35,866 nucleotides of DNA from Treponema sp. (GCA_031254175.1 JAIRUY010000139.1:1-35866); one strand, 5' to 3'. Positions 24,269 through 32,400 are shown, counted from the first letter of the stretch. Notes: generated by a model not told the origin, from the sequence alone. Made by a program: numbers and translations.

Positions 24269-24880
24269 ATGAAAAAAGAATTTCTTCAGTTTGATACGGT
24301 GCGGGATAATGCAATCAAACTTGCGCATCAGATTTACAGCGAAGGATTTGTGCCCGACGTAATTTATGTTTCATTGCGCGGCGGAGCGTATCTTGGCAAT
24401 GTAATCAGCGAATATTTCAAGGTCGTTCATAAGGGGCAGCACCCGGTATATTATGCGGCAGTTGTCGCCCGCTCCTATACTGATGTAGCGAAAGCGGAAA
24501 AAGTTAAAGTCGACGGCTGGACATATTCGCCGGAACATTTGCGTGTCGGAGACAAGGTATTACTTATTGATGACATTTTTGATTCAGGCAGAACAATCAA
24601 TCATCTGGCACAAATAATTATTGACAAGGGAATTCCCCGCACAGATTTAAAAATCGCAGTTCATGACTATAAATATTTTTTTGACAAAGAGAAACAGCTT
24701 CCAATTCAGCCGGACTACTGGTGCCGCAAACATGAATTTTCAATACATGACGAAAGTACATGGATACATTATATGAGCCATGAGCTCGTCGGCCTGACAG
24801 AAACAGAACTTGAAAATTCTTACTACAAGCATGATCCTTCCCTGCAGGATGTTATGAGCATCATTGCTGAACAAGATTAA
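24269..24880 (+). CDS. Purine-type phosphoribosyltransferase
   Basis: This 203-aa type I PRTase has a PRPP-binding loop VLLIDDIFDSGRT (97-109), preceded by the VIYVSLRGGAYLGNVISE loop. The protein resembles xanthine/hypoxanthine or related base phosphoribosyltransferases (salvage of a purine base with PRPP), but the base cannot be read from sequence alone. The ATG at 24269 is chosen because AAAGGA lies 7 nt upstream; an earlier in-frame ATG at 24212 lies inside the rhomboid gene. The spacing of 11 bp after rhomboid, and a one-base overlap with rnhB, place it in the same operon. Confidence 0.82.
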   Translation: MKKEFLQFDTVRDNAIKLAHQIYSEGFVPDVIYVSLRGGAYLGNVISEYFKVVHKGQHPVYYAAVVARSYTDVAKAEKVKVDGWTYSPEHLRVGDKVLLIDDIFDSGRTINHLAQIIIDKGIPRTDLKIAVHDYKYFFDKEKQLPIQPDYWCRKHEFSIHDESTWIHYMSHELVGLTETELENSYYKHDPSLQDVMSIIAEQD

Positions 24881-25455
24881 TGAGTAAATATTTAATCTGC
24901 GGTATTGATGAGGCAGGCCGCGGTCCGCTTGCAGGACCTGTCTGTGCCGCCGCTGTAATATTAAACGATGATTTTCCCCGCACATCATTAAATGACTCCA
25001 AAAAACTTTCCGCCCGGCAGCGCGAAGAATTGCGGCGGCAGATTTGCGAAAACGCGCTTGCCTGGGGTATCGGCATGGCTTCGCATGAAGAAATAGACAG
25101 TATAAATATTTTACAGGCAAGCCTGCTTGCGATGAAACGCGCATTCGAAAAAATGATGAGCAAAAGCCCGTTTCTTTCAGATGAAAATATTAGTGCAATT
25201 ATTGACGGCAAATTTGTTCCGGACATTCCCGTTCTCAGCAGAGCAATGGTAAAAGCAGACGCGGAAATTCATGAGGTAATGGCGGCTTCTATCATTGCGA
25301 AAACCGAGCGGGACAATTATATGGAGAAAATGGCATTGCTTTATCCTCAATACTGTTATGAAAAACACAAAGGTTATCCGACAAAATTACACCGCGAACT
25401 TGTAAAGAAATACGGCCCTTCACCAATTCAGCGCATGAGCTTTAGCGTACGATAA
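24880..25455 (+). CDS. rnhB: Ribonuclease HII
   Basis: It removes ribonucleotides from RNA-DNA hybrids, including single ribonucleotides in DNA. The 191 aa show the family start CGIDEAGRGPLAGPV (catalytic Asp10 and Glu11), ALAWGIGMASHEEID, an IIDGKFVPD segment and VKADAEIHEVMAASIIAKTERD, supplying the remaining Asp ligands. The end GPSPIQRMSF matches the PS-xHRxSF-like C-terminus with Gln replacing His. Its ATG shares one base with the preceding stop. It fits well in an operon with exonuclease III. It converges on the PUR gene, and no clear terminator hairpin lies in the 46-bp gap. Confidence 0.95.
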   Translation: MSKYLICGIDEAGRGPLAGPVCAAAVILNDDFPRTSLNDSKKLSARQREELRRQICENALAWGIGMASHEEIDSINILQASLLAMKRAFEKMMSKSPFLSDENISAIIDGKFVPDIPVLSRAMVKADAEIHEVMAASIIAKTERDNYMEKMALLYPQYCYEKHKGYPTKLHRELVKKYGPSPIQRMSFSVR

Positions 25456-25501
25456 ACAAACAGAACACTTCTAAAAATACATTAAAGTTTTTTTGGTTCC
25501 C

Positions 25502-26035
25502 TCATTCGTATTTCTTTACTACCAGCCGCTTTGGTTTGCGTGTCTTGTGATCTGGTCTTCCGCTCCGGTCATAAGAATTATTCGTTTTTAAACCCTCACG
25601 GCGTTTATCATCAAAACGTCCTTTTGAAGAATCCCGCCGCCCGGCATTACCGCCTCTTGCAGTCTGAATCTTTGGACGTCTTCCTTCATCACGTTTTTGA
25701 AACGATTTTACGTTTGCGCTTTTTGGTGAACCGCCTTCCCCGGCTTTAGCCTGAGAACCTTTTGCATTATGCGCATTGCTGAATGACCCTGACCGCTTTT
25801 TTCCACGCGCTTCTTTTTCAAGCACTCGAAGAGATTCGTCAAAACCTTTCAGAAATTCCTGCAAATCATCGGCAAACAAAATCACCGACTGGCGTTCAAA
25901 GCCGCCATTATCCCGGTTTTTGCTCTCTACAATGTTAAGATAAAGATCTCCCATGCGATTTTCCTTAACATTAAAAAAATATGTCCTGTTCGCCAGGGCA
26001 ACTTTGCTGGAAAAAATTTCTCCGCGTACACCCAT
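25502..26035 (-). CDS. PUR-domain (DUF3276) nucleic-acid-binding protein, BpuR-like, with basic tail
   Basis: The first 80 residues (MGVRGEIFSSKVALANRTYF, then FNVKENRMGDLYLNIVESKN, then FADDLQEFLKGFDESLRVLEK) are the single PUR repeat of the bacterial DUF3276 family. Borrelia BpuR, which binds DNA and RNA, belongs here. Residues about 80-177 are a disordered Lys/Arg/Gly-rich extension (SKGRFDDKRREG, RGGNAGRRDS) that resembles RGG-type RNA-binding tails and roughly doubles the length. The ATG at 26035 is chosen over a TTG just before it. Its GGGG ribosome site lies inside the adjacent 63-bp repeat. It follows the phosphohexomutase gene by 136 bp on the same strand. Confidence 0.87.
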   Translation of the reverse strand: MGVRGEIFSSKVALANRTYFFNVKENRMGDLYLNIVESKNRDNGGFERQSVILFADDLQEFLKGFDESLRVLEKEARGKKRSGSFSNAHNAKGSQAKAGEGGSPKSANVKSFQKRDEGRRPKIQTARGGNAGRRDSSKGRFDDKRREGLKTNNSYDRSGRPDHKTRKPKRLVVKKYE

Positions 26036-26037
26036 CA

Positions 26038-26163
26038 ATAACCCCTTTTACGCCGCGCAAGCGGCGAATTTAATCGAAGGGCTCCGCACAGGCGGAGACC
26101 ATAACCCCTTTTACGCCGCGAGAGCGGCGAATTTAATCGAAGGGCTCCGCATCAGCGGAGACC
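26038..26163. repeat. Two tandem 63-bp repeats, each able to form two hairpins
   Basis: Unit 1 (26038-26100) and unit 2 (26101-26163) differ at only five positions. Each holds CGCCGC-4nt-GCGGCG and CTCCGC-4nt-GCGGAG. The loops are GCAA/GAGA for the first hairpin and ACAG/ATCA for the second, and all five differences are in these loops. A CCCTT and an AAGGG flank hairpin 1 and can close it into a larger stem. The array fills nearly the whole gap between the phosphohexomutase and PUR genes and ends 2 bp before the PUR start codon, supplying its GGGG ribosome site. Confidence 0.9.
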
Positions 26164-26171
26164 ATAAAACA

Positions 26172-28088
26172 TTAACAAACATCTGCTTCTTCTATCATGC
26201 GGCGCTGCCATTTTAACAAGTCACGTTCCATCTCATCTGCTTTTACAATGCCGCCTTCGGCAGCGTCCACAAGCCTCCCTTCGGCCGGCGTGTGAGAGGA
26301 AATTGATTCTAAAGCGCCGCTGAAAGCGGCGTCCACATCTGCCATTATGCGAAAAACAGGTTCTGTGGCGGAACCTCTCATCCAGATATAGGCGATTTCC
26401 TTTCCCTTTTCATCAAAAAAACATATTTTAAAGCCGCCTCTGCCGGCTTCCCCGAACCGGGACAAGCGCCGCTTTTCCGTTTGTCCGTTATACGCAACTG
26501 CTTCCCAGTTGTATATGCCATAACGGGCTCTTAATTCATCTTTTCGCTCTTCCCACTCCCGCAAAAACACTTCCTTGTATCTGTCTTTCAGCAACGCATG
26601 ATCTTCCGTTTTTACGCAAAGGACAGCATCCTTTGAATATGCGGGAGTGCTGGAAAAATCCGGCAGACTTGCGATAATATCGGCAAGAGTGTAATCAGGG
26701 CGGTATTTTTCCAATTGCCCCGAACGCGCGCACCAAATTTCAAAAAGCCCTTTTTTTTCAGCATTTGAAGAAAGCGCAAGAAATTTTACAAGTGCAAGAA
26801 CCGTGTTGATTGGATCGCGTACTGCAGAAGGATGAGTAATATTTCCGCCCGCCGAACCTTCGCCCAGAATCCGTACCAAATATCCATCCTGACGCAGAGC
26901 GCGGGCAAGCCCTACTACATTGGCCTCGCCAACCTCGGCGCGGAAAACCGAAACATCAAAAGCTTCGGCAATCCGGTCAATGCGCATGGAAGTCGGATCA
27001 TTGACAACTACAGCCGCTTTTATAAGAGCCTTTCCGGTATCATCATAGGCAAGTTCGCCCGTCCAAACAAGGTGTGAAAGTTCCGCAGCGCAGGCAAGAG
27101 CAAAAACTTCCTGAGCCTCAAGAGCGCGTGCCTTGCCAAGCGTTTCGTCCCATATTACAAGGTTCCCCCTGTCGCCGTCACAATCAGGCACAAACCCGAG
27201 CATAAATGACGCATCTTTTGCATGGGCTTCTTCAAGCAGCTGCCGGCAGGGCTCAAGAGACTCGCCTTCCGGCACTATACGGTGAACAATTTGTCCCGGT
27301 TCAGAGTTGATGCTTATAAACTTTAATCCCAGAGCGGAAAAATATTCTCTGTCAATGGATACTGTCCTTGCGCTGCCGTTAAAATCACAAACTACACCAA
27401 GCGGTTGTTTGACAAGGCTGTTTTTCAAAGTGGCAGCAATGGAGGCATTTCCGCCTAACGCTACATCACTGCAAAAATTATAGTAGGTATTACGGGCTTC
27501 GTTTTTTGCATCCGAAAGACGCGAGAAAACATCCTTTGTTTTACCTGAGTCCGCGGCTGAAATAAGCGCTTCAATTTTTTCAATACAATTACCGCTTTTA
27601 AAAAAAGATTGGAAATTCGTTATAAGTTTTGTGGATTCTTCAGCCGACAATACTCCTCCGTCAGTAAGGCCGAATTTTATACCGTTATGACCGATTGGAT
27701 TATGACTCGCAGAAATATAAATAAAACCGGACGCTTTTTCATTGTTCCTTGCCCATGCCATAATTTCAGGAGCGGCAGTAATACCCGCGTAAGAAACATC
27801 ACATCCTGCAGCCAGCAAAACAGGAATCATCGCATCAACAATGGCTTTCCCGGTGGGACGGGTATCGGTTCCAAGTAAAATTAAGCAAGAATCAACATCT
27901 GAAACATGAGAATTTTGCAAATATTCGGCGAAAATTAAGGCTGCTGCTGCAGAAATTAATCTATGGGCCGAAGAAATTTGCTCATGCTTATCTTCTTCAC
28001 CGCCGCCGGCCGCAAAGACTCCCCTCCAGCCTGATGCTGAAAGTATCATCTTATCCAGAACCGCAGTTATTTCTTTAATATCAGCCAT
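26172..28088 (-). CDS. Phosphoglucomutase/phosphomannomutase family protein
   Basis: This 638-aa alpha-D-phosphohexomutase interconverts sugar 1- and 6-phosphates. It shows the phosphoserine loop ASHNP (Ser128), the metal loop DCDGDR (302-307), the sugar-specificity region GEGSAGGNITHPSAVRD (usually GEQSGH/GEMSGH) and a C-terminal phosphate loop RGSATEPVFR (usually R-x-SGTEP). Both the last two loops are diverged, so substrate preference cannot be assigned. It is longer than the usual 450-580 aa. No Shine-Dalgarno lies before the ATG; TACACT ends 8 nt upstream with a poor -35. The repeat array and the PUR gene lie downstream on the same strand. Confidence 0.85.
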   Translation of the reverse strand: MADIKEITAVLDKMILSASGWRGVFAAGGGEEDKHEQISSAHRLISAAAALIFAEYLQNSHVSDVDSCLILLGTDTRPTGKAIVDAMIPVLLAAGCDVSYAGITAAPEIMAWARNNEKASGFIYISASHNPIGHNGIKFGLTDGGVLSAEESTKLITNFQSFFKSGNCIEKIEALISAADSGKTKDVFSRLSDAKNEARNTYYNFCSDVALGGNASIAATLKNSLVKQPLGVVCDFNGSARTVSIDREYFSALGLKFISINSEPGQIVHRIVPEGESLEPCRQLLEEAHAKDASFMLGFVPDCDGDRGNLVIWDETLGKARALEAQEVFALACAAELSHLVWTGELAYDDTGKALIKAAVVVNDPTSMRIDRIAEAFDVSVFRAEVGEANVVGLARALRQDGYLVRILGEGSAGGNITHPSAVRDPINTVLALVKFLALSSNAEKKGLFEIWCARSGQLEKYRPDYTLADIIASLPDFSSTPAYSKDAVLCVKTEDHALLKDRYKEVFLREWEERKDELRARYGIYNWEAVAYNGQTEKRRLSRFGEAGRGGFKICFFDEKGKEIAYIWMRGSATEPVFRIMADVDAAFSGALESISSHTPAEGRLVDAAEGGIVKADEMERDLLKWQRRMIEEADVC

Positions 28089-28301
28089 AACAATTCAGTG
28101 TAAACTATTCCCTCACATTATTCCAGTAAACTTCTCCCACAAAGCTATGTATCAATTATAGAAAATAAGGCCATTTGTTGCATAAAACAATAGTTTTTAT
28201 AGATGCCCAAAATTTGGAAAAATAATATTTTTTTCATAAAAAGGATGTATTTTGGCCACTTTGTATTATTTATATTTTACTCAGATAAGGAGAGAAAATA
28301 T

Positions 28302-29504
28302 ATGTCTAAATTACCAAACATTATTCAACGTCGTGAGTTTGAGCCTCTGATGCTAAAGGCTTTTAAATTCGCAAGACATTATGAAAAAGCTGCAAATTGC
28401 GTTGTTTCTGTTATGGGATCAAATTATGATAACGCCTCCAATCAATTTGATGATATTTGCAGAAACTGCAAAAGAAAAACCATCGGCTGCTCAGAAAAGG
28501 TATGCGCAATTTTACACAAGAAAGCCGTAAACGAAGCAAGGCAAACCGGAGGCTCACACATATATATTTGTTCCGAAGGTTTGGCTTTCTGGACAAGTCC
28601 CTTTTATTCAGGCGAACGTTTTGCCGGAGCGTTTGTTTCGGGCGGCATTACGGTGAAAAACAACAGGAAGGTAAAAGCCCTTGCCAATATGATGCTGATC
28701 TGCGCAGATCAGCTGTCCAGCATGAGCAATAAAAGAAAAAATATCACAACGCAAACGGATAATTTAAAATTCACGTCACAATCACCTGAAACAGGCGGTA
28801 ATGAGAGTGATAAAAGAGCCGAAAATCCGGCTTGCTCAATAGACATGGAAAGGCTGTTATTGGCAAACTTGCGCCGCGGGGACATTGTCGAAGCTGAAAA
28901 AATGCTTCTTTGTTTAATAAACGCCTGTTATCAGGAAGTACAGTGCAATTTACAGGCTTTCCGCATGAAAGCCATGGAATTTGCAGTTTTATTATCCAGA
29001 GCGGCAATAGAAGCCAACGATATAAGCGATGAAATTGTCTTTGAAGCAAACAATCTTTACTTAAATAAAATTGAAAAAAGTCCAAGTCTTCAGGAAATAA
29101 CGAAAATTCTTCTGTGCATCATAAAAAAAATGTCGGGAATATTTTTCTCGTTTCACGGAGTAAGGCATTTTCCCGCGCTCAGAAAAGCTGAACGTTACAT
29201 CATGAATAACTATACAAGAAAACTCAGCCTGAATGAAATCGCGGATGTTTCGGGACTTTCCGCTCCCTATTTCAGCACAATTTTTAAGGAAGAAATGGGA
29301 GAGAATCTGTCAAATTATCTTAACCGGCTTAGAACAGAAAAAGCGGCGACGATGCTCGTTACGACAAATATGTCAATAAGCGAGATAGCAAAAACATGCG
29401 GTTTTGAGGATCAGAGCTGGTTCTCAAAAATTTTCAAAAGCAACACCGGGCAGAGCCCTGGAAAATACCGTGAACAGGGAAGTTTTTCCGGTATATCAGC
29501 ATAA
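28302..29504 (+). CDS. AraC-family transcriptional regulator with PocR sensory domain (first of pair)
   Basis: This 400-aa protein has an N-terminal PocR ligand-sensing domain (about 10-125) with conserved cysteines Cys53, Cys56, Cys63, Cys68 and Cys90, then GLAFWTSPFYSGERFAGAFV. A helical linker follows, then a C-terminal AraC DNA-binding domain (about 295-395: LSLNEIADVSGLSAPYFSTI, ISEIAKTCGFEDQSWFSKIF, SPGKYREQG). PocR domains are thought to bind small organic ligands. The ATG at 28302 is chosen because AAGGAG precedes it; the frame extends upstream to 28203 without a ribosome site. The 213-bp upstream gap holds a CCAAA-A-TTTGG dyad (28207-28217) but no good -35/-10 pair. It is followed by a paralogue after 13 bp. 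Confidence 0.88.
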   Translation: MSKLPNIIQRREFEPLMLKAFKFARHYEKAANCVVSVMGSNYDNASNQFDDICRNCKRKTIGCSEKVCAILHKKAVNEARQTGGSHIYICSEGLAFWTSPFYSGERFAGAFVSGGITVKNNRKVKALANMMLICADQLSSMSNKRKNITTQTDNLKFTSQSPETGGNESDKRAENPACSIDMERLLLANLRRGDIVEAEKMLLCLINACYQEVQCNLQAFRMKAMEFAVLLSRAAIEANDISDEIVFEANNLYLNKIEKSPSLQEITKILLCIIKKMSGIFFSFHGVRHFPALRKAERYIMNNYTRKLSLNEIADVSGLSAPYFSTIFKEEMGENLSNYLNRLRTEKAATMLVTTNMSISEIAKTCGFEDQSWFSKIFKSNTGQSPGKYREQGSFSGISA

Positions 29505-29517
29505 AAAGAGGGAGATT

Positions 29518-30948
29518 ATGAAAGAAAACAAAACCAAAACAAACGAACAACAGGAAGAACTGATAAACAAAGCAATGAAAATGATGCTGGATTACAATCA
29601 GGCCACCGGCTGCAGTATTTGCATTTACGACAAGGATTATAAACCTTATGCCCCCATGGGCATTGAATGCTACCCGGAAAAAACTATTTGCAGGCACTGC
29701 AAAAACAATCAGCCGGGACACGAACCATGTCATGAAATGCACATAAACGCAATAAAAGAAACAAATAAAACCGGCGGGTTTCATATTTATAAATGCGCTC
29801 TTGGTTTCCTGTTTTGGGTCAGCCCAATATATACCGAAGGCAGTTTCTCGGGGGCAATCAGGGGCGGCGGGTTTCTGGCAGAAACCGATGCCGGCGAAGT
29901 CAAACCGTCAGGCGACACTTCATCACATCAAAACCTTCTCCGGTCCGGAAAAAAAACAGTTGACATTTATTCAAATGCCAACGATACTCTTGTTATGTGC
30001 ACAGACGACATATCAAAGGAAGACTTTAAGGGGCACATTAATTCATCTCCCAGAGCAGACGAAGAAAAAGCGCAATCTCTGGCGGAGATGATGCAACTGT
30101 GCGCGGAATCATTAAGTTCCGGAAGCGAAGATTATCATGAAACAATCAAAAGAAGGGCTGAACAGCAGGATACAATAGTAAAAATAATTGAAAATCTAAA
30201 GAGTCAGCACAATGAAAACGTGGAAAAGCCCGGTTATCCGCTGGAAAAAGAAAAAAATTTGATGTCTGCCCTTCGTAAAGGCGATGCCAATGAAGCAAAA
30301 AAACAACTGAATGAACTTTTGGCTATGGTATTTTTTTCATATCCGGGACAGTTTAAATATATACAATTACGGATAACAGAGCTTGTTATACTCATCTCCA
30401 GAGTGGAAATCAGTCCTGTTAAAAGCGGAAATCTTTCCATGGAAATAAACAGTCAAAACCTGAAATTTGTCCAGGAAGCCAAAAGCATTGAAGAGTTAAC
30501 TGATATTATTCATACCATCGTAGATCGCGTGACCAGCGTAATATCTTCTTTCCGGGGTATCCCGCATGCCGCAGCGTTAAGGAAAGCGGAAAATTTCATC
30601 CTTGAAAATTTTACAAGGAAAATCAGCCTGAAAGAAATCTCCGCTGTAGCAGGTCTTTCTCCTCCTTATTTCAGCACAATTTTTAAGGAAGAAATGGGGG
30701 AAAACCTTTCGAAATACCTTAACAGACTGAGGGTGGAAAAGGCCAGCCGCCTGCTGCTTGAAACAGATATGTCGCTCAGCGAAATAGCCGCCTGCTGCTG
30801 TTTTGAAGACCAAAGCTGGTTTACAAAAATATTTAAGGCTTACATTGGCATCAGCCCCGGAAAATACCGCAATCAGGGCGGCGGATTTGTCAGGGATAAC
30901 AGCGATGACAACGGTTCGCAAGCATTACGCAAAATCCAGAAGAAGTAG
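29518..30948 (+). CDS. AraC-family transcriptional regulator with PocR sensory domain (second of pair)
   Basis: This 476-aa paralogue of the preceding protein has the same plan. The PocR domain (about 12-125) contains Cys58, Cys61, Cys71 and Cys93 and the segment GFLFWVSPIYTEGSFSGAI. A longer linker includes a coiled stretch (EDYHETIKRRAEQQDTIVKI). The AraC domain (about 370-470) contains ISLKEISAVAGLSPPYFSTI and ends GISPGKYRNQG. The helix-turn-helix half is nearly identical to the first copy while the sensor and linker differ. The start at 29518 follows GAGGGAGA; a longer frame from 29404 overlaps the previous gene and is rejected. It forms an operon with the first regulator and ends before a strong terminator. 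Confidence 0.88.
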   Translation: MKENKTKTNEQQEELINKAMKMMLDYNQATGCSICIYDKDYKPYAPMGIECYPEKTICRHCKNNQPGHEPCHEMHINAIKETNKTGGFHIYKCALGFLFWVSPIYTEGSFSGAIRGGGFLAETDAGEVKPSGDTSSHQNLLRSGKKTVDIYSNANDTLVMCTDDISKEDFKGHINSSPRADEEKAQSLAEMMQLCAESLSSGSEDYHETIKRRAEQQDTIVKIIENLKSQHNENVEKPGYPLEKEKNLMSALRKGDANEAKKQLNELLAMVFFSYPGQFKYIQLRITELVILISRVEISPVKSGNLSMEINSQNLKFVQEAKSIEELTDIIHTIVDRVTSVISSFRGIPHAAALRKAENFILENFTRKISLKEISAVAGLSPPYFSTIFKEEMGENLSKYLNRLRVEKASRLLLETDMSLSEIAACCCFEDQSWFTKIFKAYIGISPGKYRNQGGGFVRDNSDDNGSQALRKIQKK

Positions 30949-30965
30949 ACGAAACTCCCTGCGAT

Positions 30966-30996
30966 AAAAAAAGCCACGGTCAACCGTGGCTTTTTT
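30966..30996. terminator. Bidirectional terminator between the AraC pair and msmX
   Basis: GCCACGG-TCAA-CCGTGGC (30973-30990) is flanked by A7 on the left and T6 on the right, so it can end transcripts from both sides. It lies between the stop of the second regulator and the converging msmX stop. Confidence 0.9.
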
Positions 30997-31019
30997 ATTA
31001 ATTGGACTTGTTCGATAAC

Positions 31020-32126
31020 TCAGAGCTTCGGAGAGGGAATTATCGCCAGCTCTGTCTCTTTGTCGAAAAAGCGCGCTTTTTCCATTTTCGGAATAAAGTT
31101 GGCAGTATCGCCGACTTTGAAATTATGGTTGGGTTCAGTACGCGCTACCAGCGGCTGGGTTTCTGTTGTAAGCCAAAGATGAATATCAGCACCTAACGGT
31201 TCAACAACAGTTACCTTCACGCCAAAACTATTGTTACCGCCGGATTCTGAATAAACCAAATCTTCCGGTCTGATACCAAAGAAAACTTCCTTTCCGGCAA
31301 ATTTTTTAAGGTATTCATTGTGAGACGAATCCGCTTTTATTTTAAATGAACCTTCGTCCAAAATAATGGAATTTCCATCGTCAACAACTTTTACAGTGAG
31401 AAAGTTCATCGGCGGCGAACCGATAAAACCAGCCACGAATTTGTTGACGGGATAATTATAAAGGAATAAGGGAGAACCAATCTGTTGTACTTTTCCGTCC
31501 TTCATAACAACAATTTTGCTCGCCATAGTCATTGCTTCTACCTGATCGTGGGTGACATAGATTATGGTTGCGTTAAGACGCAGGTGAAGGCTGGAAAGCT
31601 CCGCTCTCATCTGCACACGCAATTTCGCATCAAGATTTGAAAGAGGTTCGTCAAAAAGAAAAACTTTGGGGTTACGGACGATAGCGCGTCCGACAGCAAC
31701 ACGCTGTCTCTGACCGCCGGAAAGAGCCTTTGGTTTGCGATCCAGAAATTTCTCAATATCCAGAACACGGGCTGCTTCATTTACACGCCTGTCAATTTCA
31801 TCCTTGGGAATTTTCTTGATCCTCAAACCAAATGCCATGTTTTCATAAACTGACATATGCGGATAAAGGGCGTAGTTCTGGAATACCATTGCGATATTCC
31901 TGTCTTTTGGCGGAACATCGTTCATTTTTTCGCCGTCTATAAGCAGTTCGCCTTCTGTTATATCCTCAAGACCGGCAACCATACGAAGAGTGGTGGATTT
32001 ACCGCAGCCTGAAGGTCCTACAAGAACGACAAACTCCTTGTTTTCAACTACTATGTTGGCATCGTCTACAGCACGGACACCGCCGTCATACACCTTGGAA
32101 ATGGATTTCAACTCAACTTTTGCCAT
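31020..32126 (-). CDS. msmX: ABC transporter ATP-binding protein, UgpC/MsmX-type sugar importer ATPase
   Basis: This 368-aa ATPase for carbohydrate ABC importers shows Walker A VGPSGCGKST, the Q-loop region MVFQNYALYPHMSVYENMAF, the signature LSGGQRQRVAVGRAIV, Walker B VFLFDEPLSNLD and the H-loop YVTHDQVEAM. The C-terminal regulatory OB/TOBE domain contains the segment KVTVVEPLGADIHLWL. No permease or binding-protein gene lies nearby, which fits the MsmX type that serves several importers. The ATG at 32126 is preceded by GGGAGG; a frame extension to 32174 overlaps the promoter and is rejected. It has its own consensus promoter. Confidence 0.92.
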   Translation of the reverse strand: MAKVELKSISKVYDGGVRAVDDANIVVENKEFVVLVGPSGCGKSTTLRMVAGLEDITEGELLIDGEKMNDVPPKDRNIAMVFQNYALYPHMSVYENMAFGLRIKKIPKDEIDRRVNEAARVLDIEKFLDRKPKALSGGQRQRVAVGRAIVRNPKVFLFDEPLSNLDAKLRVQMRAELSSLHLRLNATIIYVTHDQVEAMTMASKIVVMKDGKVQQIGSPLFLYNYPVNKFVAGFIGSPPMNFLTVKVVDDGNSIILDEGSFKIKADSSHNEYLKKFAGKEVFFGIRPEDLVYSESGGNNSFGVKVTVVEPLGADIHLWLTTETQPLVARTEPNHNFKVGDTANFIPKMEKARFFDKETELAIIPSPKL

Positions 32127-32164
32127 ACGCTGGCCTCCCTTTTGGGTTATTTTATAGTTGCGTA

Positions 32165-32194
32165 AGTATAACACTGAAAGCGGCTATTTGTCAA
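32165..32194 (-). promoter_or_regulatory. Consensus promoter of msmX
   Basis: On the minus strand TTGACA (32189-32194) and TATACT (32165-32170) are 18 bp apart. Transcription should start near 32158, leaving a leader of about 30 nt that contains GGGAGG. Confidence 0.75.
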
Positions 32195-32328
32195 ACTGTA
32201 TTATTAAGGCTAAAGTCTGCCTTTAAACAGACCGATACTGTATACATCGGGAGGGATTACCTCTCATAATCAGACGGTGTGCATATGAACCGCAAGGTTC
32301 AGACGTCCAGGCACATCGTCTTTTTTTT
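32188..32328 (+). ncRNA. Candidate small structured RNA between msmX and ald
   Basis: A rightward TTGTCA (32188-32193) and TAAAGT (32211-32216), 17 bp apart, could start a transcript near 32223. The roughly 105-nt product would form a GTCTG/CAGAC hairpin, then GGGAGG-GATTA-CCTCTC, then a long final hairpin: GACGGTGTGC (32273-32282) with GCACATCGTC (32311-32320), enclosing GAACC-GCAA-GGTTC with a GNRA tetraloop, followed by T8. That last element is a good intrinsic terminator. No known RNA family was recognised (no SRP, tmRNA, T-box or glycine-riboswitch core). The alternative is a leader attenuator of ald, but ald has its own promoter downstream. Confidence 0.45.
32273..32328 (+). terminator. 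Intrinsic terminator with internal GNRA-loop hairpin
   Basis: A 10-bp outer stem with one G-T wobble (32273-32282 with 32311-32320) encloses a 5-bp hairpin with a GCAA loop. Eight T follow. It ends whatever is transcribed rightward before ald. Confidence 0.75.
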
Positions 32329-32354
32329 GCCCTAAAAAAATTTATATGGCGGGG

Positions 32355-32383
32355 TTGTCTATTGCTCCCGATCCCGTTATTCT
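32355..32383 (+). promoter_or_regulatory. Promoter of ald
   Basis: TTGTCT (32355-32360) and TATTCT (32378-32383) are 17 bp apart. Transcription should start near 32390, just ahead of the GGGAG ribosome site and the ATG at 32401. Confidence 0.5.
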
Positions 32384-32400
32384 TTTTATGGGAGTAATAA

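Noticed and set aside
26038..26163. Possible CRISPR array.
   Set aside because: Only two 63-bp units exist, with no spacers of other sequence and no cas genes in the window; the units abut directly.
32283..32312. A GGTTCAGACGTCC stretch that looks like a tRNA T-arm.
   Set aside because: No acceptor, D or anticodon arms can be formed; the bases belong to the internal hairpin of a terminator.
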